Assembly (NCBI RefSeq): GCF_954871325.1
Contig: NC_088775.1
Span: forward strand, 12,439,561-12,503,560
Direction of reading: 5' to 3'
Length of the DNA: 64,000 nt
DNA from: Gordionus sp. m RMFG-2023
Lineage: Eukaryota; Nematomorpha; Gordioida; Chordodea; Parachordodidae
Below, in pieces: positions 24,701 through 33,379 of the stretch. How positions within the stretch are numbered: the first letter of the stretch is position 1; every line of letters begins with the position of its first letter. The notes under the pieces are model-generated. The model was not told the DNA's origin. It saw only the letters and a program-made list of their open reading frames with translations, and searched no databases. The position numbers and the translations under genes are program-made.

Positions 24701-27700
24701 TTAAATATCAGGCATAAAATTTTTTTTAAAAATACCCGGGCCAGGCCACCGAATATCTTAAATGACCATTATTATCTATAAAAAAATAAAAATAAATGAA
24801 ATATATCATAAAAAAATCGGGCCGGGTCGAAAGTTTTTTTTAAAAAAAATCCGGGCCGTTCATATGGTACTTCTGCATGTCTGGCATTTTTATAAATAAT
24901 ATTCAAAATTAAATACATCATTGTTGGATGATAAGGCGAGTTTTATCAATTTGACAATTTTGAATTCGGCCAATTTAGACACCAACTTGTAGAGCGTTTT
25001 AAGGCACATCTTAAAAGCTATATTGTTTTGACTTTCCTTGTCTCGCAAATGTGATGCCAGACAATATTGCGAACCAATAACTCTGAATTTCCGGTTCCAG
25101 TATAAAATCCAAATACAGATTATTAAAAAAAATAATATAATTAATTTTAAATAATCGACATTTATTAATAAGAATATGCCAAAACCCCGTTATAAAATAT
25201 AATCCCAGAAAAAGAAAAGGTTACAATGAGTTCTTTAATATTGTAATGGGATCTCTCAACAATGGAATACAAAAATCTTTTCTCGTTAATCAGTTTTGAA
25301 ATGATAAATAATTTAATTAAACCCACTTCTTCTATTTCGAATGGTATAATTATAAAGAGCAAAATTAATCGATTCGTTCAAAATAATCAAACATGAATAA
25401 TTAACGATTCAGATAGCAATTAGTTTTTGAATAGCCCTAGTTGATATGCATACAACCTTCTATGAAAATTTTTAAAAAAAATCAGAAGAGTCAAATTGAG
25501 ATGGATTTTTTTTTAAAGATGACTTCGGATGGAAAATTTACTCAAACATTATATGGTAGCTTATAAAAGGGACCATGTTTATCTGTTACATTAAATGGAT
25601 TTTTTCTTCCCCTATTCCCCATTTATCAAAAATAAGTTTTAGTGGCGGTTCCTATGATAGTGAAATAGGTGCGCGACATGCCTAAAAAATATTTTGTATC
25701 AATATGCTTTGGTAAGAGAGAGCGAGAAAAAAAACGCCAACGGCATAAGATCATGATAATATTTAAACCGGTGAGTGTGGATATATTGAGATAATTCTAG
25801 GAGGCGGTTGAGCGAAAGTGCGGTATAAATCATTTTTTCTTTATCCTGCTTAAAGAGTCGTAATCCTTCCTCGTTATTCGTAGATTTGAAAAAATTTATG
25901 AAATCTGTTTCCGCTTTGTTAAATCTTAAAAAAGTAATTTAGAAAAGAAATATCAGATAAAACCTCGAAGCTATTATTTTTGTTTTTTTTAAAAAAATGC
26001 CAAACAAATCAATGCTTATATATTGTATTCTTCCATATCACCATTAAAAATGTTAAAATATCATTCAAATGATGCCATCTCCTAACTAAAATATAAGATA
26101 ATTTATTTTTAGTAAGGCTGTGCCGATCCATTTATCTTTCACCGATCCTATCCGATATTAGTTCAAAACCGATCCGATGTTTATATTGATTTTTCACCAC
26201 CCCATTTGAACTAAATGTAATTAAGAAATCAATATTTTTTATGCAAAAAATCGAATTATAAATTTAATTTAATTTTCTTATTTCTACAATAATTAAAAAA
26301 AAGTTTACGGATATTGGTAGTATTAAATGAATTTTTTATTATTCCTACCCGTGAAATTAGAATTCCGCAGTAAAGCATTTTACAAAATTATCTTTGTCTT
26401 TTGTAAAATATTTACATAATTCAGATACCATATTTAAAAAATTCTTTTATTTAAAGTATAAATAATAAAATTGGCGTTATTATTTAAAAAGATTTAAAAT
26501 AAATAAAACTTTAGGTGTTCCTTTCTCTTTTTATAAAAAACTTTTAAATTACTATAAATCTATTTAAAAAAATAAATAAAATTTTGGGGGTATTGTGCAT
26601 TGGCATTGTTTAAAAAAAATTATTTAGAAAATATTAATAATGTAAAATAAATACACATAAAACAACAAAAAAAAAAGAAAAGTAAAAAGATCGGATCGGA
26701 TTTTCTACAGGTATCGGATCCGATCCGTTATTTAATATCGGCACAGCCCTAATTTTTAGAAAAACTCTCCAGAAAAATTTTGAAAAATGGATATAGAACA
26801 ATATAATACTCAGCCGACGAAATAAGTAAACCAGTTTTCAAAAAAAAAAAACTTTCGAGTAGGGCTGTATCGATATTAAATATCGGTATTGGATCGGAAC
26901 GATACCGATTTTATGCATATTTTTATTTTTATTACACATATCTTATTTTCTTTTTTTGTCACATTTTTTTAAATTTATTTTTGAATTAATTTCCCTTTCT
27001 CGTAATAAAAATCTTCATAATTTCTATAAAAGTGTTTTATATAATAAAATGTTCAGGCAGTGTCCTAGGTCGGCTTAAAACTAAATAGCCAAAAAGGCAA
27101 AAGAAATTTTTTTTTAAAAAAAAGACGAAAAATAACAATACCACCTAATACTTAAAACAAACCAAAATAGTCCTAATTCAAAAACCTTTTAGCCAATAAA
27201 AAGAAATTAAGTATCCAAATTAAGCAGACCCAGGACAAAATCTTAATGTTTTTTTAACATTTTTATTAACGATAGAAGAAGTAAAATATATTAATAAATT
27301 AATATAAAAGAAAATATACCCCAAAAATTGTGTATTCTTATTTGTTTATTGTTTATTCCAATGTTTTTTTATTACGAAAGAACTTATTAAATAAAATATC
27401 TTGCGAATTTTAAATTTAATTAATTTACAAAAATATCGATATTTTATCTCCCATCGATCCTATTGATTATTGGTGGGTTAATGCTCAAAGGTTTCCAACT
27501 TTGGCATACTTTACATCTAAGTATTTTGCATCTCCTGCAAGGTGTTCTATCGGAATTAGTCTTCAATACAGCTGGTGATATAGATATTGTTAAACGGCTC
27601 GATTTAAGCCTATATTTAAAAAGGGCTATCTCATAATTCTAGCCAAAAAAACATTGCCTAGGCCTCGAGCTAATTAATGTCCAAACCTATGCGTCATCTA

Positions 27701-30700
27701 TAACCAACCAAAATCTTCAAGTTGCATAATATTTTTCTGAATAAAATATTGAGTTATCCGTTTTCAAATTAGGCTCAAATCGAGCCGCTTAATAGTACTG
27801 GATATAGATATTATCACATAAACTAGAGGCTTTCATCTTTATAAAGAAAAATATCCAATAATATAATTTTAATTATTTAATATTCCATTATTACATTATT
27901 CGATATTGATATTTTAATTTTAATTATTTAATATTCCATTATTACATTATTCGATATTGATATTTTAATTTGTATTCAATTTTTATTCATACATAGTTTG
28001 TTACACAGAAAATTTAATATGAAGTTATATAATGTGCTAGCACATAAATTTATATTGATTTGCATTAAGGCTAAATGAAAATTTTGATCATTGTTTAAAA
28101 AAAATAATATGGAACTATATGAATAATTATTTTCTATGGGATAAGACATTATATCTTATAAATAAGAACCTTTCTAAAAATTTAATGACATATTTTTACA
28201 ATTTTAAACTTTTACTATTTTTTATTTTTTAAATTTTAAGATCCGAGAAAAGTAAATCTTCTGATTAAAACGATTTATAAAAAACCATTATTTTATAAAA
28301 AATCAATGTTAATATCATCGGTGCCGTTTGAAATAAATATCGGATCGGATTGGTGAAAAAAATGTGGATCGGTGCAGCCCAATTTTGGAAGTATAAGGTG
28401 ATATGCTAAAAAAAATTCGAACTAATAATTTAAAAGGTAAAATGTAATAAATAAAATGTTCGACAAGATAATAGCCATAATCCTGCTTAATTTACAAAAA
28501 GTGAGCAATTATAAAACGAGAGTTGAGATGAGCATGAACGTGAGGGAATATATTCAAACTTTATTTATTATAAATTTCTTTTTAAGGATATCCTTATTAA
28601 TCTGGTAAATTTAATACTCATGTACACACAAAAAAATCGTTGAAGGGGATCTTAAAATGACTCAGAGAATGATTTGGACTATCATCTTACTTATTAATAC
28701 CAAAGGAAAATAATGTAAGATAAGGATTTCAGTATATATCATAAATATCTAAGTGAAAAAAAATCAGTATCATGCCAGTTTTAGGTCACGTCTGTGACTA
28801 TCAGATAGGTATCGGTCAAAAAAAAGTGACTAACTTTAACTGTTTTAATTTTTTTTAAATAAAATTAATCAAGGCAAGACCTTAATAGTTTTGTATATAA
28901 GCTATTTAATGCACTACAAACCCTCGTACTCGAACCGAACCTGAACATAGATACTGGGTTTATTAACCTTTATTTACTTATCGAATCTGAACAGTTATAA
29001 ATTTTGTCATCTGAACCTCTGAAAAGGTCCGTGAATAGAGGTGAACACTTATAAGATACTCTTCAAAATTCATGATAAAATTTCACCTAGAATCCAAAAA
29101 CATTTTTTTAAAAAAAATCTATTATAAACAATCTTTTGTGATTTTTATGCATAACATATGTTCCATTTTAAAGCATCAAAAGTATCGGATACAGATATTG
29201 CACCTCAGAAATAAGGCGAACGAGTGAGTGGCAAAAGTAAACTAATCGTGCGATTTACTTTTCAACTCATTTTTTTATAGCAACCAAACCCATTTTTACT
29301 TGAAACAAAATTAAATTATATGTAAATAAAATTGTGCGATCTTAATTTCTCGCTAAGAAATAGCTTTAAGGTTATATTATTTCATTAAAATGATAAAGAT
29401 GCTTTCGATAAATGTATTTATGCACAAAAAATATAAATAAAATGGCGGCTAAATGAGGGGTGCAAAAGAAGATATAAATGGGGAATAAATTAAAATGAAC
29501 GTAATAATAACTCGGGTAATGGATTATTTTTTGCATCGATTGACATATTCGAGGGCACATATCGTTTAACCATTTGTCTGCCTTCGCTAGTCGTGATACC
29601 CTTGATAATAGAAAGTCTTCCCAATATTTTGACGAAATGTCGCGATTCCAAGGCATCCAAGCCTAGATCTTGCCGTAAATCTATTTCTTTAACCCCTAAG
29701 CCCCCATTGATTAAGCTTGTCTGCACTATGTAACTTGTATATGTGTGTGAGTGTTTGTGTTAGGAGTAACAATAAATTATTTTTACAAAAAAAGCCATAA
29801 TTATACTAGCTCAAACTTCCTGTAATATTATGATTATATAACTTTATGTACATTTTTTTTGTATCTACCCTCATTTTTTTCGTTATATTAATACCAGGGG
29901 TCTCAATTTTATAAGCTTTGTAAGATCGAATTCAAGAGAGGCAAAAAACAATTTAATTTTTCTTTAGCTAATTTACAAAGTCTTAATCAAAATAGATATG
30001 CCTGGAAGAAGTTTGGAGATGGATCTATCATAACAATTAAAAATAAAATGTCTATTTGTAGGAAAAAGTTTCGTTTACTTTGTGTGGGAAGATGTATTGT
30101 CTACGTTATATTTTAAAATCTAAAAGTTTGTAATATTGCTTAAATTCTTTAAAATAAATTAAAGATCTAAAACAAAACAAAATGGCCTTAATTAATAAAT
30201 GATAAAATATTATCCTGTATATGTATAATTATATTGAGATATTAACATTAACAAATCTTATTTTATTTAAATTGTGATTTAAAAATAAAATTTTGAAAGA
30301 TAAAAAAAAATGTGTTTTGTTGATACCCGTGATTAAAATCAAAAGATTAGGGAAGATCTGTAGATTGAAGCGATTTAATAATTGTTTTCTTAATCTAATT
30401 GTCCCTTAAACATGTATCCAAACTATCAGATAATTAGATTAATATCAATTAATAGTAAAAATATGCCATTTAATTTTAATGAAATAAGGCGCATGCAAAG
30501 GTCAGGTAGCAAGCTAATAAACAGGAAGCTTCAGTTAAGGTGGAGTGGGTGAGAGGGGGTGGGCAAAGTTTTTTTGGAGGAAATATTTTTTAGAGGGAAT
30601 ATTTTATACCAGCAAATAATAACAAATTTACGATAAAAGTTTAGTGGGCCAAAATTTTTGAAGCCTTTACAGTAATACTCATTTGTATTATTAATCAACA

Positions 30701-32260
30701 TTCACATTAATGCAGTTTGTAAAAAAAGTATCATGGTATTGGTAAATTTTTAACCCACACTCTATATATTCGATATATTTTATTTTACCCAAAAAATATC
30801 AAACAGTTTTAACCAGAATCATAAATTTGTGTTTTAACAAAAAATGAAGATATAATAAACTATAAGTCAACATTTTTAATTGGCTAACCTGTATGCTTGT
30901 GCCATCATTGGAGTTTTGATGTGCAAATAATGTCGCATGCAATTTATATTTTCCATGTTTTCTAAACTTTTTTGTCTTTTAAAAAAGACTTTGTTGATTT
31001 TGCTATTTTCAGATATTACACTATCGTCATGAGAACTAGTCCCAGCAGAATTATCTTTTTCAGAAATTTCATCAAAATCTTGGTCATATGTAGAATTTAA
31101 TTTCAAAAGAAGTTTGTTTGATCTGGGGGGAGGATGAGGATTGATGTTTATAAACTTGGGCAGTTCTGAAAGGGCCTTTTCATAATTCAATAAATGGACC
31201 ATGATGAATGGTCTACGATTAAGTTTCTATTTGTTTTTTATATATATTATTTGAATATAGACAGACTCAATATATAATTATTATTTTATGTAAAATATAA
31301 AATAATAATTTAACTTTTTGTGAGTACTGAAAGGATATAACATCTTGGCCAAGTTTTTTTAATATTTTGATATTTTCTTCCTATAATCATCAAATTATAT
31401 TAATATTTTATACTACATTTATACCCTCATTTTAAACTTTGTCACAAGTTTAGATCTTAGACATGTTTTCTCATAACAATTATTCAGATATTCAATGATT
31501 TCCTTATACTTAGTTTTATGTTTATATATTTTATACCTAAAAAACATTAAAAATAAATTTCCAATAAAATATACCTCTTCAAATGAAAAAGTGTATAAGA
31601 ATTAACACCATGATGCATATTTGCATCAATACGTTGATTATTTAATAAATTATATTTTTTTAAATATTTTTGTATATAATAAGATGATTTCTTATGATTA
31701 ATTTTAAAATTTTCAAAACTGTAGGATCCACATGAAGGAAAACCTGTATCTCTCATTTTGGCTATTGCTTCCAACATACAATATGCTTCATCTGTTATTA
31801 TTTCAAAATTGGTAAAATATGGCCCAAATAAAATTCTATAACGTATATTCTGAGTAGCTACTATAATTAAACTGTCTTGTTTTTCATCGATATAATTTTT
31901 AAGAGAAGAAATATTAAATTTCCTAATTATATTGGAAACATTTGTTCTAACATCCATATCAGAACAAGATCCTTTGTTGAATTGATTTTTCACAATGTTA
32001 AAGTCAAAAAATTTATTTTCTATATTAACTGCAGTAAACTCATCACTGTTTGGTATTAAAATTGTTGATTTTTGATAAGGTAATATATAAAACTCTACAT
32101 TATTATTATTAACTAATAAATTTATTAATTTGTATTGAAGGTCTTCAGGAGGATTGATTGATTCAAATCTACAATGTAATCTATGCACCAGAGAATTTAA
32201 GGTTATACCTTCTAGCCCTTCTAAAGCAACTTCTTCGATAGCTACTTTCAATATTTCCAT
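515..32260 (-). CDS. GTF3C1: General transcription factor 3C polypeptide 1 (TFIIIC largest subunit), 5' half, 13 exons
   Basis: Thirteen minus-strand exons encode about 961 residues that align in order with the N-terminal half of animal GTF3C1. This TFIIIC subunit binds the B box of tRNA genes in the nucleus and recruits TFIIIB and Pol III. Exons: 31575-32260, 30889-31212, 29512-29715, 25769-25924, 24917-25082, 24474-24629, 23872-23965, 23314-23532, 22520-22680, 22110-22214, 21420-21654, 8260-8439, 515-712. All proposed junctions keep phase. Matches recalled from the human protein include EVALEGLEGI, LIIVATQNIRYR (B-block winged helix), GLGVKEIDLR, PLSLFIATVFISWKVDGLE, and the PGDNLGTCGFDS motif near residue 915. 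The 3' half lies beyond the left edge. Length so far is slightly shorter than the human counterpart, mainly because the acidic linkers are short. Introns range from under 200 bases to 13 kb and hold most of the transposons in the left half. Splice sites are inferred by eye. Confidence 0.9.
713..4010. other. Intron sequence with no recognised feature
   Basis: About 3.3 kb of AT-rich sequence between GTF3C1 exon 13 and a retroelement fossil. Short open frames here look random in composition. A run of 15 G lies at 2386-2400. Confidence 0.5.
4040..5720 (+). mobile_element. DIRS-like retroelement fossil (reverse transcriptase and RNase H parts)
   Basis: This segment is visibly richer in G and C than its surroundings. 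It holds reverse-transcriptase-like text around 4,590-4,850 (KIDIKSAFFSIPLAM, YLDDILIYGD) and an RNase H-like part around 5,240-5,480 (YGDASNN, then HINAKEVLAA). The HIN..E wording in RNase H is what I recall from DIRS-type elements, but no tyrosine recombinase or terminal repeats were found. A divergent Ty3-type element is the alternative. It is broken, with many interruptions, and appears old. It lies inside a GTF3C1 intron on the opposite strand to the gene. Confidence 0.65.
6269..6625 (-). repeat. 78-bp minisatellite, left arm (about 4.5 units)
   Basis: Units of 78 bases contain AGGGAGCCTTGATACTGTTG and GAGGAAATTGCAGGACT. Because 78 is a multiple of three, the minus strand stays open and would encode a 26-residue repeat containing LQFPQIRTTGDATVSRLPIP. 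That openness follows from unit length and is not taken as a gene. Confidence 0.85.
6799..7000 (+). repeat. 78-bp minisatellite, right arm (about 2.5 units, inverted)
   Basis: The same 78-base unit as at 6,269-6,625 in reverse orientation, starting GATGCAACAGTATCAAGGCT. Unequal unit numbers in the two arms point to arm-specific expansion or loss. Confidence 0.85.
7189..7253. repeat. Solo copy of the fold-back arm end
   Basis: AACAATATTAAATCATCTGG and about 40 following bases repeat the outer arm of the element at 6131-7147 in direct orientation. About 40 bases of other sequence separate them. It may be the remaining end of a second copy. Confidence 0.7.
7338..7587. repeat. Perfect 100-bp palindrome with 50-base loop
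   Basis: Bases 7338-7437 and 7488-7587 appear to be exact reverse complements over 100 bases, around a 50-base loop at 7438-7487. No target duplication was recognised. It would form a very long hairpin when the GTF3C1 pre-mRNA is transcribed. The lack of mismatches means it is recent or maintained by gene conversion. Confidence 0.9.
8260..8439 (-). CDS. GTF3C1: GTF3C1 exon 12
   Basis: Encodes QMRSSLEIMAPGNKFTTDNV through FLFGSPREFDCK. Acceptor TTTGATGCAG and donor GCAAAA/GTAACC keep phase 1 on both sides. The human protein is poorly conserved here, so identity rests on position, frame and splice signals. Confidence 0.78.
8679..8879. mobile_element. MITE of the TTGTTAAACGGCTCG family, copy 1
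   Basis: Terminal inverted repeats start AGTGTTGTTAAA and end TTTAACAATACT. Flanks AAGCTATG and AAGCTACG look like an 8-bp target duplication with one change. No coding capacity. Confidence 0.75.
9858..10114. mobile_element. MITE with TTTATAGTAAACGCG termini, copy 1
   Basis: Inverted termini CTTTATAGTAAAAGCGTTAT and ATAACGCGTTTACTATAAAT bound about 250 bases with no coding signal. The internal text CGAAATCACAGCTAATTC recurs in the second copy, which contains the MULE. Confidence 0.75.
10162..10746. repeat. MULE left terminal repeat: array of 14-bp CGCGAA units
   Basis: After GTCAATTCAGCGAAA come roughly 40 units of 14 bases with core TA(T/C)(A/C)GCGAA(A/T), such as CTTTTATCGCGAAA, CCTTTATAGCGAAT and ACATTACCGCGAAT. 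Between about 10,325 and 10,520, a block of six different units (84 bases) repeats, giving a higher-order array. No reading frame is maintained. Similar arrays in other MULE and fold-back ends are thought to carry transposase binding sites; that role here is inference. Confidence 0.88.
12243..13833 (+). CDS. FLYWCH-MULE transposase, three exons, open throughout
   Basis: Exons 12243-12716, 12836-13565 and 13643-13833 give about 464 residues. The first intron is TCC/GTAAGA to TGTGTCAG (phase 0). The second is TCAA/GTTATC to TTTCCTAG (phase 1). Residues 1-60 form a FLYWCH-type zinc finger (YRCINQDIFKC then IHNHP). Residues about 160-400 form the MULE DDE domain: WFSDGTF (first Asp), MTDFEMA (second Asp), CCYFHF (the C..H signature) and NNAVEGWH (catalytic Glu). 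The C-terminus HPNMWKFIS, LTELKIAQ and YLKGIAIN matches family members I recall. Length is usual for the family and no internal stop was seen. The enzyme would cut and move copies with matching ends. Promoter and expression are unknown. Confidence 0.9.
13834..15233. other. MULE interior, no gene seen
   Basis: AT-rich sequence downstream of the transposase with no convincing open frame or splice pattern. It may include the transposase 3' UTR. Confidence 0.5.
16352..17013 (-). pseudogene. hAT transposase fragments
   Basis: Open pieces at 16729-17013 and 16352-16708 lie in different frames. The first contains EFSSTKRVNELKELV and IPIRWLSLIPAIDRILKFY, wording typical of the hAT catalytic region (RWLSLLPALERIL in relatives). 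The second is the less conserved helical part that follows. The N-terminal zinc finger and the C-terminal dimerisation part are missing or unrecognisable. Confidence 0.75.
17592..17735. repeat. Tandem duplication, about 72 bp x2
   Basis: The text GAAATAATGTTGATTTATTA through ACTAGACATGTTTT occurs twice in a row with almost no change. A third copy occurs at about 50,437, marking a second member of the same hAT family. Confidence 0.9.
17989..20379. other. MULE interior, no gene seen
   Basis: AT-rich sequence between the nested hAT and the right array. No coding pattern was recognised. A run of 17 C lies at 19417-19433. Confidence 0.45.
20380..20966. repeat. MULE right terminal repeat: inverted 14-bp unit array
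   Basis: Reverse-complement version of the left array (AAAGTTTCGCTATAATGTAT and similar), ending TTTCGCTGAATTGACC. The outermost stretch of about 70 bases matches the left end closely. Inside that, unit order differs between the two ends, as expected if the arrays evolve separately. Confidence 0.88.
21420..21654 (-). CDS. GTF3C1: GTF3C1 exon 11
   Basis: Encodes FLVQPYPCATLIDTRMSLPG through DFEDPHRYWEDVKFITSHTS, aligned with human FIFLKKNAVIVDTT and SMQDVENYWFDLQCVCLNT. Acceptor TCTACAG; donor TTTAA/GTAATA. The following intron is about 13 kb and contains the MULE element. Confidence 0.92.
22110..22214 (-). CDS. GTF3C1: GTF3C1 exon 10
   Basis: A 105-base, 35-codon, phase 0-0 exon. It encodes LFVRRKYLRNVVDCILCLVT and IGLVELDKSGRIYSK, aligned with human [20 protein letters not shown] and MGLLQFGP. 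It was found by looking for the expected exon between exons 9 and 11. Donor AGTAAA/GTAAAA. Confidence 0.9.
22520..22680 (-). CDS. GTF3C1: GTF3C1 exon 9
   Basis: Encodes PLSLFIATVFISWKVDGLE and KKHYLVSHLPTKIQEQ, aligned with human PLSIFIQIVQVSYKVDNLE and KKHTLIRFLPRPIRQQ. This is the strongest single match in the gene. The hydrophobic stretch could be mistaken for a signal peptide. Donor AACAG/GTATTT. Confidence 0.93.
23314..23532 (-). CDS. GTF3C1: GTF3C1 exon 8
   Basis: Encodes GREPRMIRCGFLHQYLLYL, matching human PKMPRLRVVHMFLWYLIY, then NNLYPWRKYIPFKAYK, matching human DDASWMRYIPPIPVHR. Acceptor GTTATCAG. Donor GAAATGG/GTATTG was preferred over a later GAG/TAATTT site because it gives phase 1, which exon 9 requires. 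Confidence 0.88.
23872..23965 (-). CDS. GTF3C1: GTF3C1 exon 7 (short)
   Basis: A 94-base open stretch encodes KILTYDKNARILRGVNEIIL then NPTSKIQVEPT. It supplies exactly the phase change (0 in, 1 out) needed between exons 6 and 8. Little direct similarity to human can be claimed in this poorly conserved stretch. Confidence 0.55.
24474..24629 (-). CDS. GTF3C1: GTF3C1 exon 6
   Basis: Encodes LQTTIVCDASVPLDDPLIVR and TSEIKLLFLSQATDKR, matching human [20 protein letters not shown] and the following helix. Acceptor TAAAACAG. The donor GAA/GTTTGA is the only one before an in-frame stop, so the 3' boundary is a best guess. Confidence 0.82.
24720..24890. repeat. GGGCC-rich MITE-like remnant
   Basis: CCCGGGCCAGGCC and GGGCCGGGTCG or CCGGGCCG blocks are separated by AT-rich sequence in an intron of GTF3C1. 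Similar GGGCC-bearing elements occur at 38871-39086 and 42408-42817. Ends are not defined. Confidence 0.45.
24917..25082 (-). CDS. GTF3C1: GTF3C1 exon 5
   Basis: Encodes VIGSQYCLASHLRDKE, then MCLKTLYKLVSKLAEFKIVK. These correspond to human LIESLFTIQKMIMDQE and KKSIVRLVRNLSEEGLLRL. Acceptor ATTCAG; donor AATGAT/GTATTT, phase 0. Confidence 0.85.
25769..25924 (-). CDS. GTF3C1: GTF3C1 exon 4
   Basis: Encodes FNKAETDFINFFKS through LNRLLELSQYIHTHR. A long pyrimidine tract ends in TTTTAAG at the acceptor; the donor is CACCG/GTTTAAAT. Phases match exon 3 on one side and exon 5 on the other. Similarity to human RRNLIIEAVTNLRLIESL is modest, so this exon rests mainly on frame, splice signals and position. 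Confidence 0.72.
26113..26751. mobile_element. Non-autonomous hAT-type element with GGCTGTGCCGAT termini, copy 1
   Basis: Left end TAAGGCTGTGCCGAT and right end ATCGGCACAGCCCTA are inverted copies. They are flanked by an exact 8-bp duplication ATTTTTAG (26105-26112 and 26752-26759). GATCGGATCGG blocks inside both ends extend the symmetry. No transposase. Confidence 0.88.
27584..27799. mobile_element. MITE of the TTGTTAAACGGCTCG family, copy 2 (nested)
   Basis: Starts ATATTGTTAAACGGCTCGAT and ends ATCGAGCCGCTTAATAGTAC. Flanks TGATATAG and GGATATAG suggest an 8-bp duplication with one change. Confidence 0.78.
27870..27972. repeat. 45-bp tandem duplication
   Basis: The text TTTTAATTATTTAATATTCC through CGATATTGATA is present twice in a row, identical by eye. 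Confidence 0.85.
28382..29511. other. GTF3C1 intron, nothing recognised
   Basis: AT-rich sequence with no coding or repeat structure identified. Confidence 0.5.
29512..29715 (-). CDS. GTF3C1: GTF3C1 exon 3
   Basis: Encodes SLINGGLGVKEIDLRQDLGL through IIKGITTSEGRQMVKRYV, which aligns without gaps to human LIERRGTKGISQAEI and VVKGFMEDEGRQRTTKYI. The acceptor is ACAAG just before CTTAATC. It was chosen because it gives the phase needed after exon 2 and the best alignment. The donor CCCGA/GTTATT is less certain. Confidence 0.88.
30889..31212 (-). CDS. GTF3C1: GTF3C1 exon 2 (linker)
   Basis: Acceptor TCGTAG at its 5' end restores the phase-2 frame. It begins RPFIMVHLLNY, like human RFHVDRRSKYD. 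It then runs through a Pro- and Asp/Glu/Ser-rich linker poorly conserved with human and ends MMAQAY, like human MLTQTY. Donor ATACAG/GTTAGC. Confidence 0.85.
31575..32260 (-). CDS. GTF3C1: GTF3C1 exon 1 (N-terminus and B-block domain)
   Basis: Starts at ATG 32258-32260 with MEILKVAIEEVALEGLEGI, matching the human start MDALESLLDEVALEGLDG. Residues about 130-225 form the B-block winged-helix region (LIIVATQNIRYR, then a Lys-rich stretch ending FHLKR). The donor is AAGAG/GTATAT, phase 2. A possible acceptor (ACTTCAG) lies directly before the ATG, so a separate 5' UTR exon is likely. Confidence 0.92.
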
Positions 32261-33370
32261 CTGAAGTTTTTTAAAATTTCAAGCATATTGAAACCAGCTT
32301 TAAAAATTGAGTGACAGATACAAACAATCACTGGCAACTTATATCTTACATTGATGATTATAAAAAGTGTAAATTGGTTAAGTATAATTAATTATGGTTC
32401 CTTTTCATTTATATTTAGCCCTAAATCAAGTATATTCTCCTCATAATTTAAAATTATGACGAATGATAAGATAAGAAGTATTAATAACTAGCTATATCGT
32501 CAGATGATAACCTAATATTTATATTCATTTATATAATTTACTAATAAAATCTACCATTAAATTAAGACCTGATGACTAAAAAATTTTAATTCCTATTTCT
32601 TCTCTCTCAGGGACCTTACATTTATTTTAAATTTGTCAATCAATTTGAAAGATACTCATTTCTACTTGTAATTCGCTTCGGAATCTGGTAATTAACTTAT
32701 AAGTGGACGATACTTAGTAATATATTTCATTATTTATGTGTATAAGATTTACATATATTATTAAGGTTGGTACTTATTTAAAGCTTACTAATTCATCTCC
32801 CCGAACAATATTCTTCTCAATTCATGATTCCCTACTTATTTTGCATAGCTTAAAAAGGAATATATATGAATATATAGAAAACTAATTTTATTCTATAAAT
32901 AAGAGTCTATCTTCTTGGAATTATCATTTGTTAATCATAATAAATAAAACCTTTTTTCGTCATTCCCTTCTGATTATTTGTATATCTGACGCAAGTACGA
33001 TATCTATTATATATAATCGCCTTAATTAAGAAATAAACGTTTTCGTATAACCTTAATGTTAATTTTTATTTTTATATTAACTTTCCTATTATCTTAATAT
33101 TAATTTTTATTTTTGTTATCAACTTTCCTATCATCTTAATGTGGGGACTATATACCTCTAATGTTAAATTATTTTTTTTTAAAGAAACTTTCTTAAAATT
33201 TTTTTTATACATCAATGAGATTCGAACCACTGACTTCGGCAAACGTTCTTTCCAGTCACCCCCCCCCCCCTTCTATATTAAATTTGCAATACAATTCTTC
33301 TTATATATTATATATAAACTATTTTATGATATAATAATGTAATTATATCAATACTTTTTTTACTGGAAGC
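32261..33370. other. Upstream flank of GTF3C1
   Basis: Any promoter and 5' UTR exon of GTF3C1 should lie here, but no specific core promoter element can be defended. A run of C lies near 33,260. Confidence 0.4.
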
Positions 33371-33379
33371 CACGGCTTG

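Larger units (their letters stand above)
26860..28381. mobile_element. Non-autonomous hAT-type element, copy 2, with a nested MITE
   Basis: Left end TAGGGCTGTATCGATATTAA and right end GGATCGGTGCAGCCCA are of the same family as 26113-26751. It is longer because it contains the MITE at 27584-27799 and a tandem duplication at about 27,870-27,970. No clear target duplication remains. Confidence 0.75.

Noticed and set aside
25165-25362. Open frame considered as a GTF3C1 exon (INEKRFLYSIVERSHYNIKE)
   Set aside because: Attractive by position, but its splice phases fit neither neighbour, whereas 25769-25924 joins 24917-25082 in phase. Composition is AT-driven.
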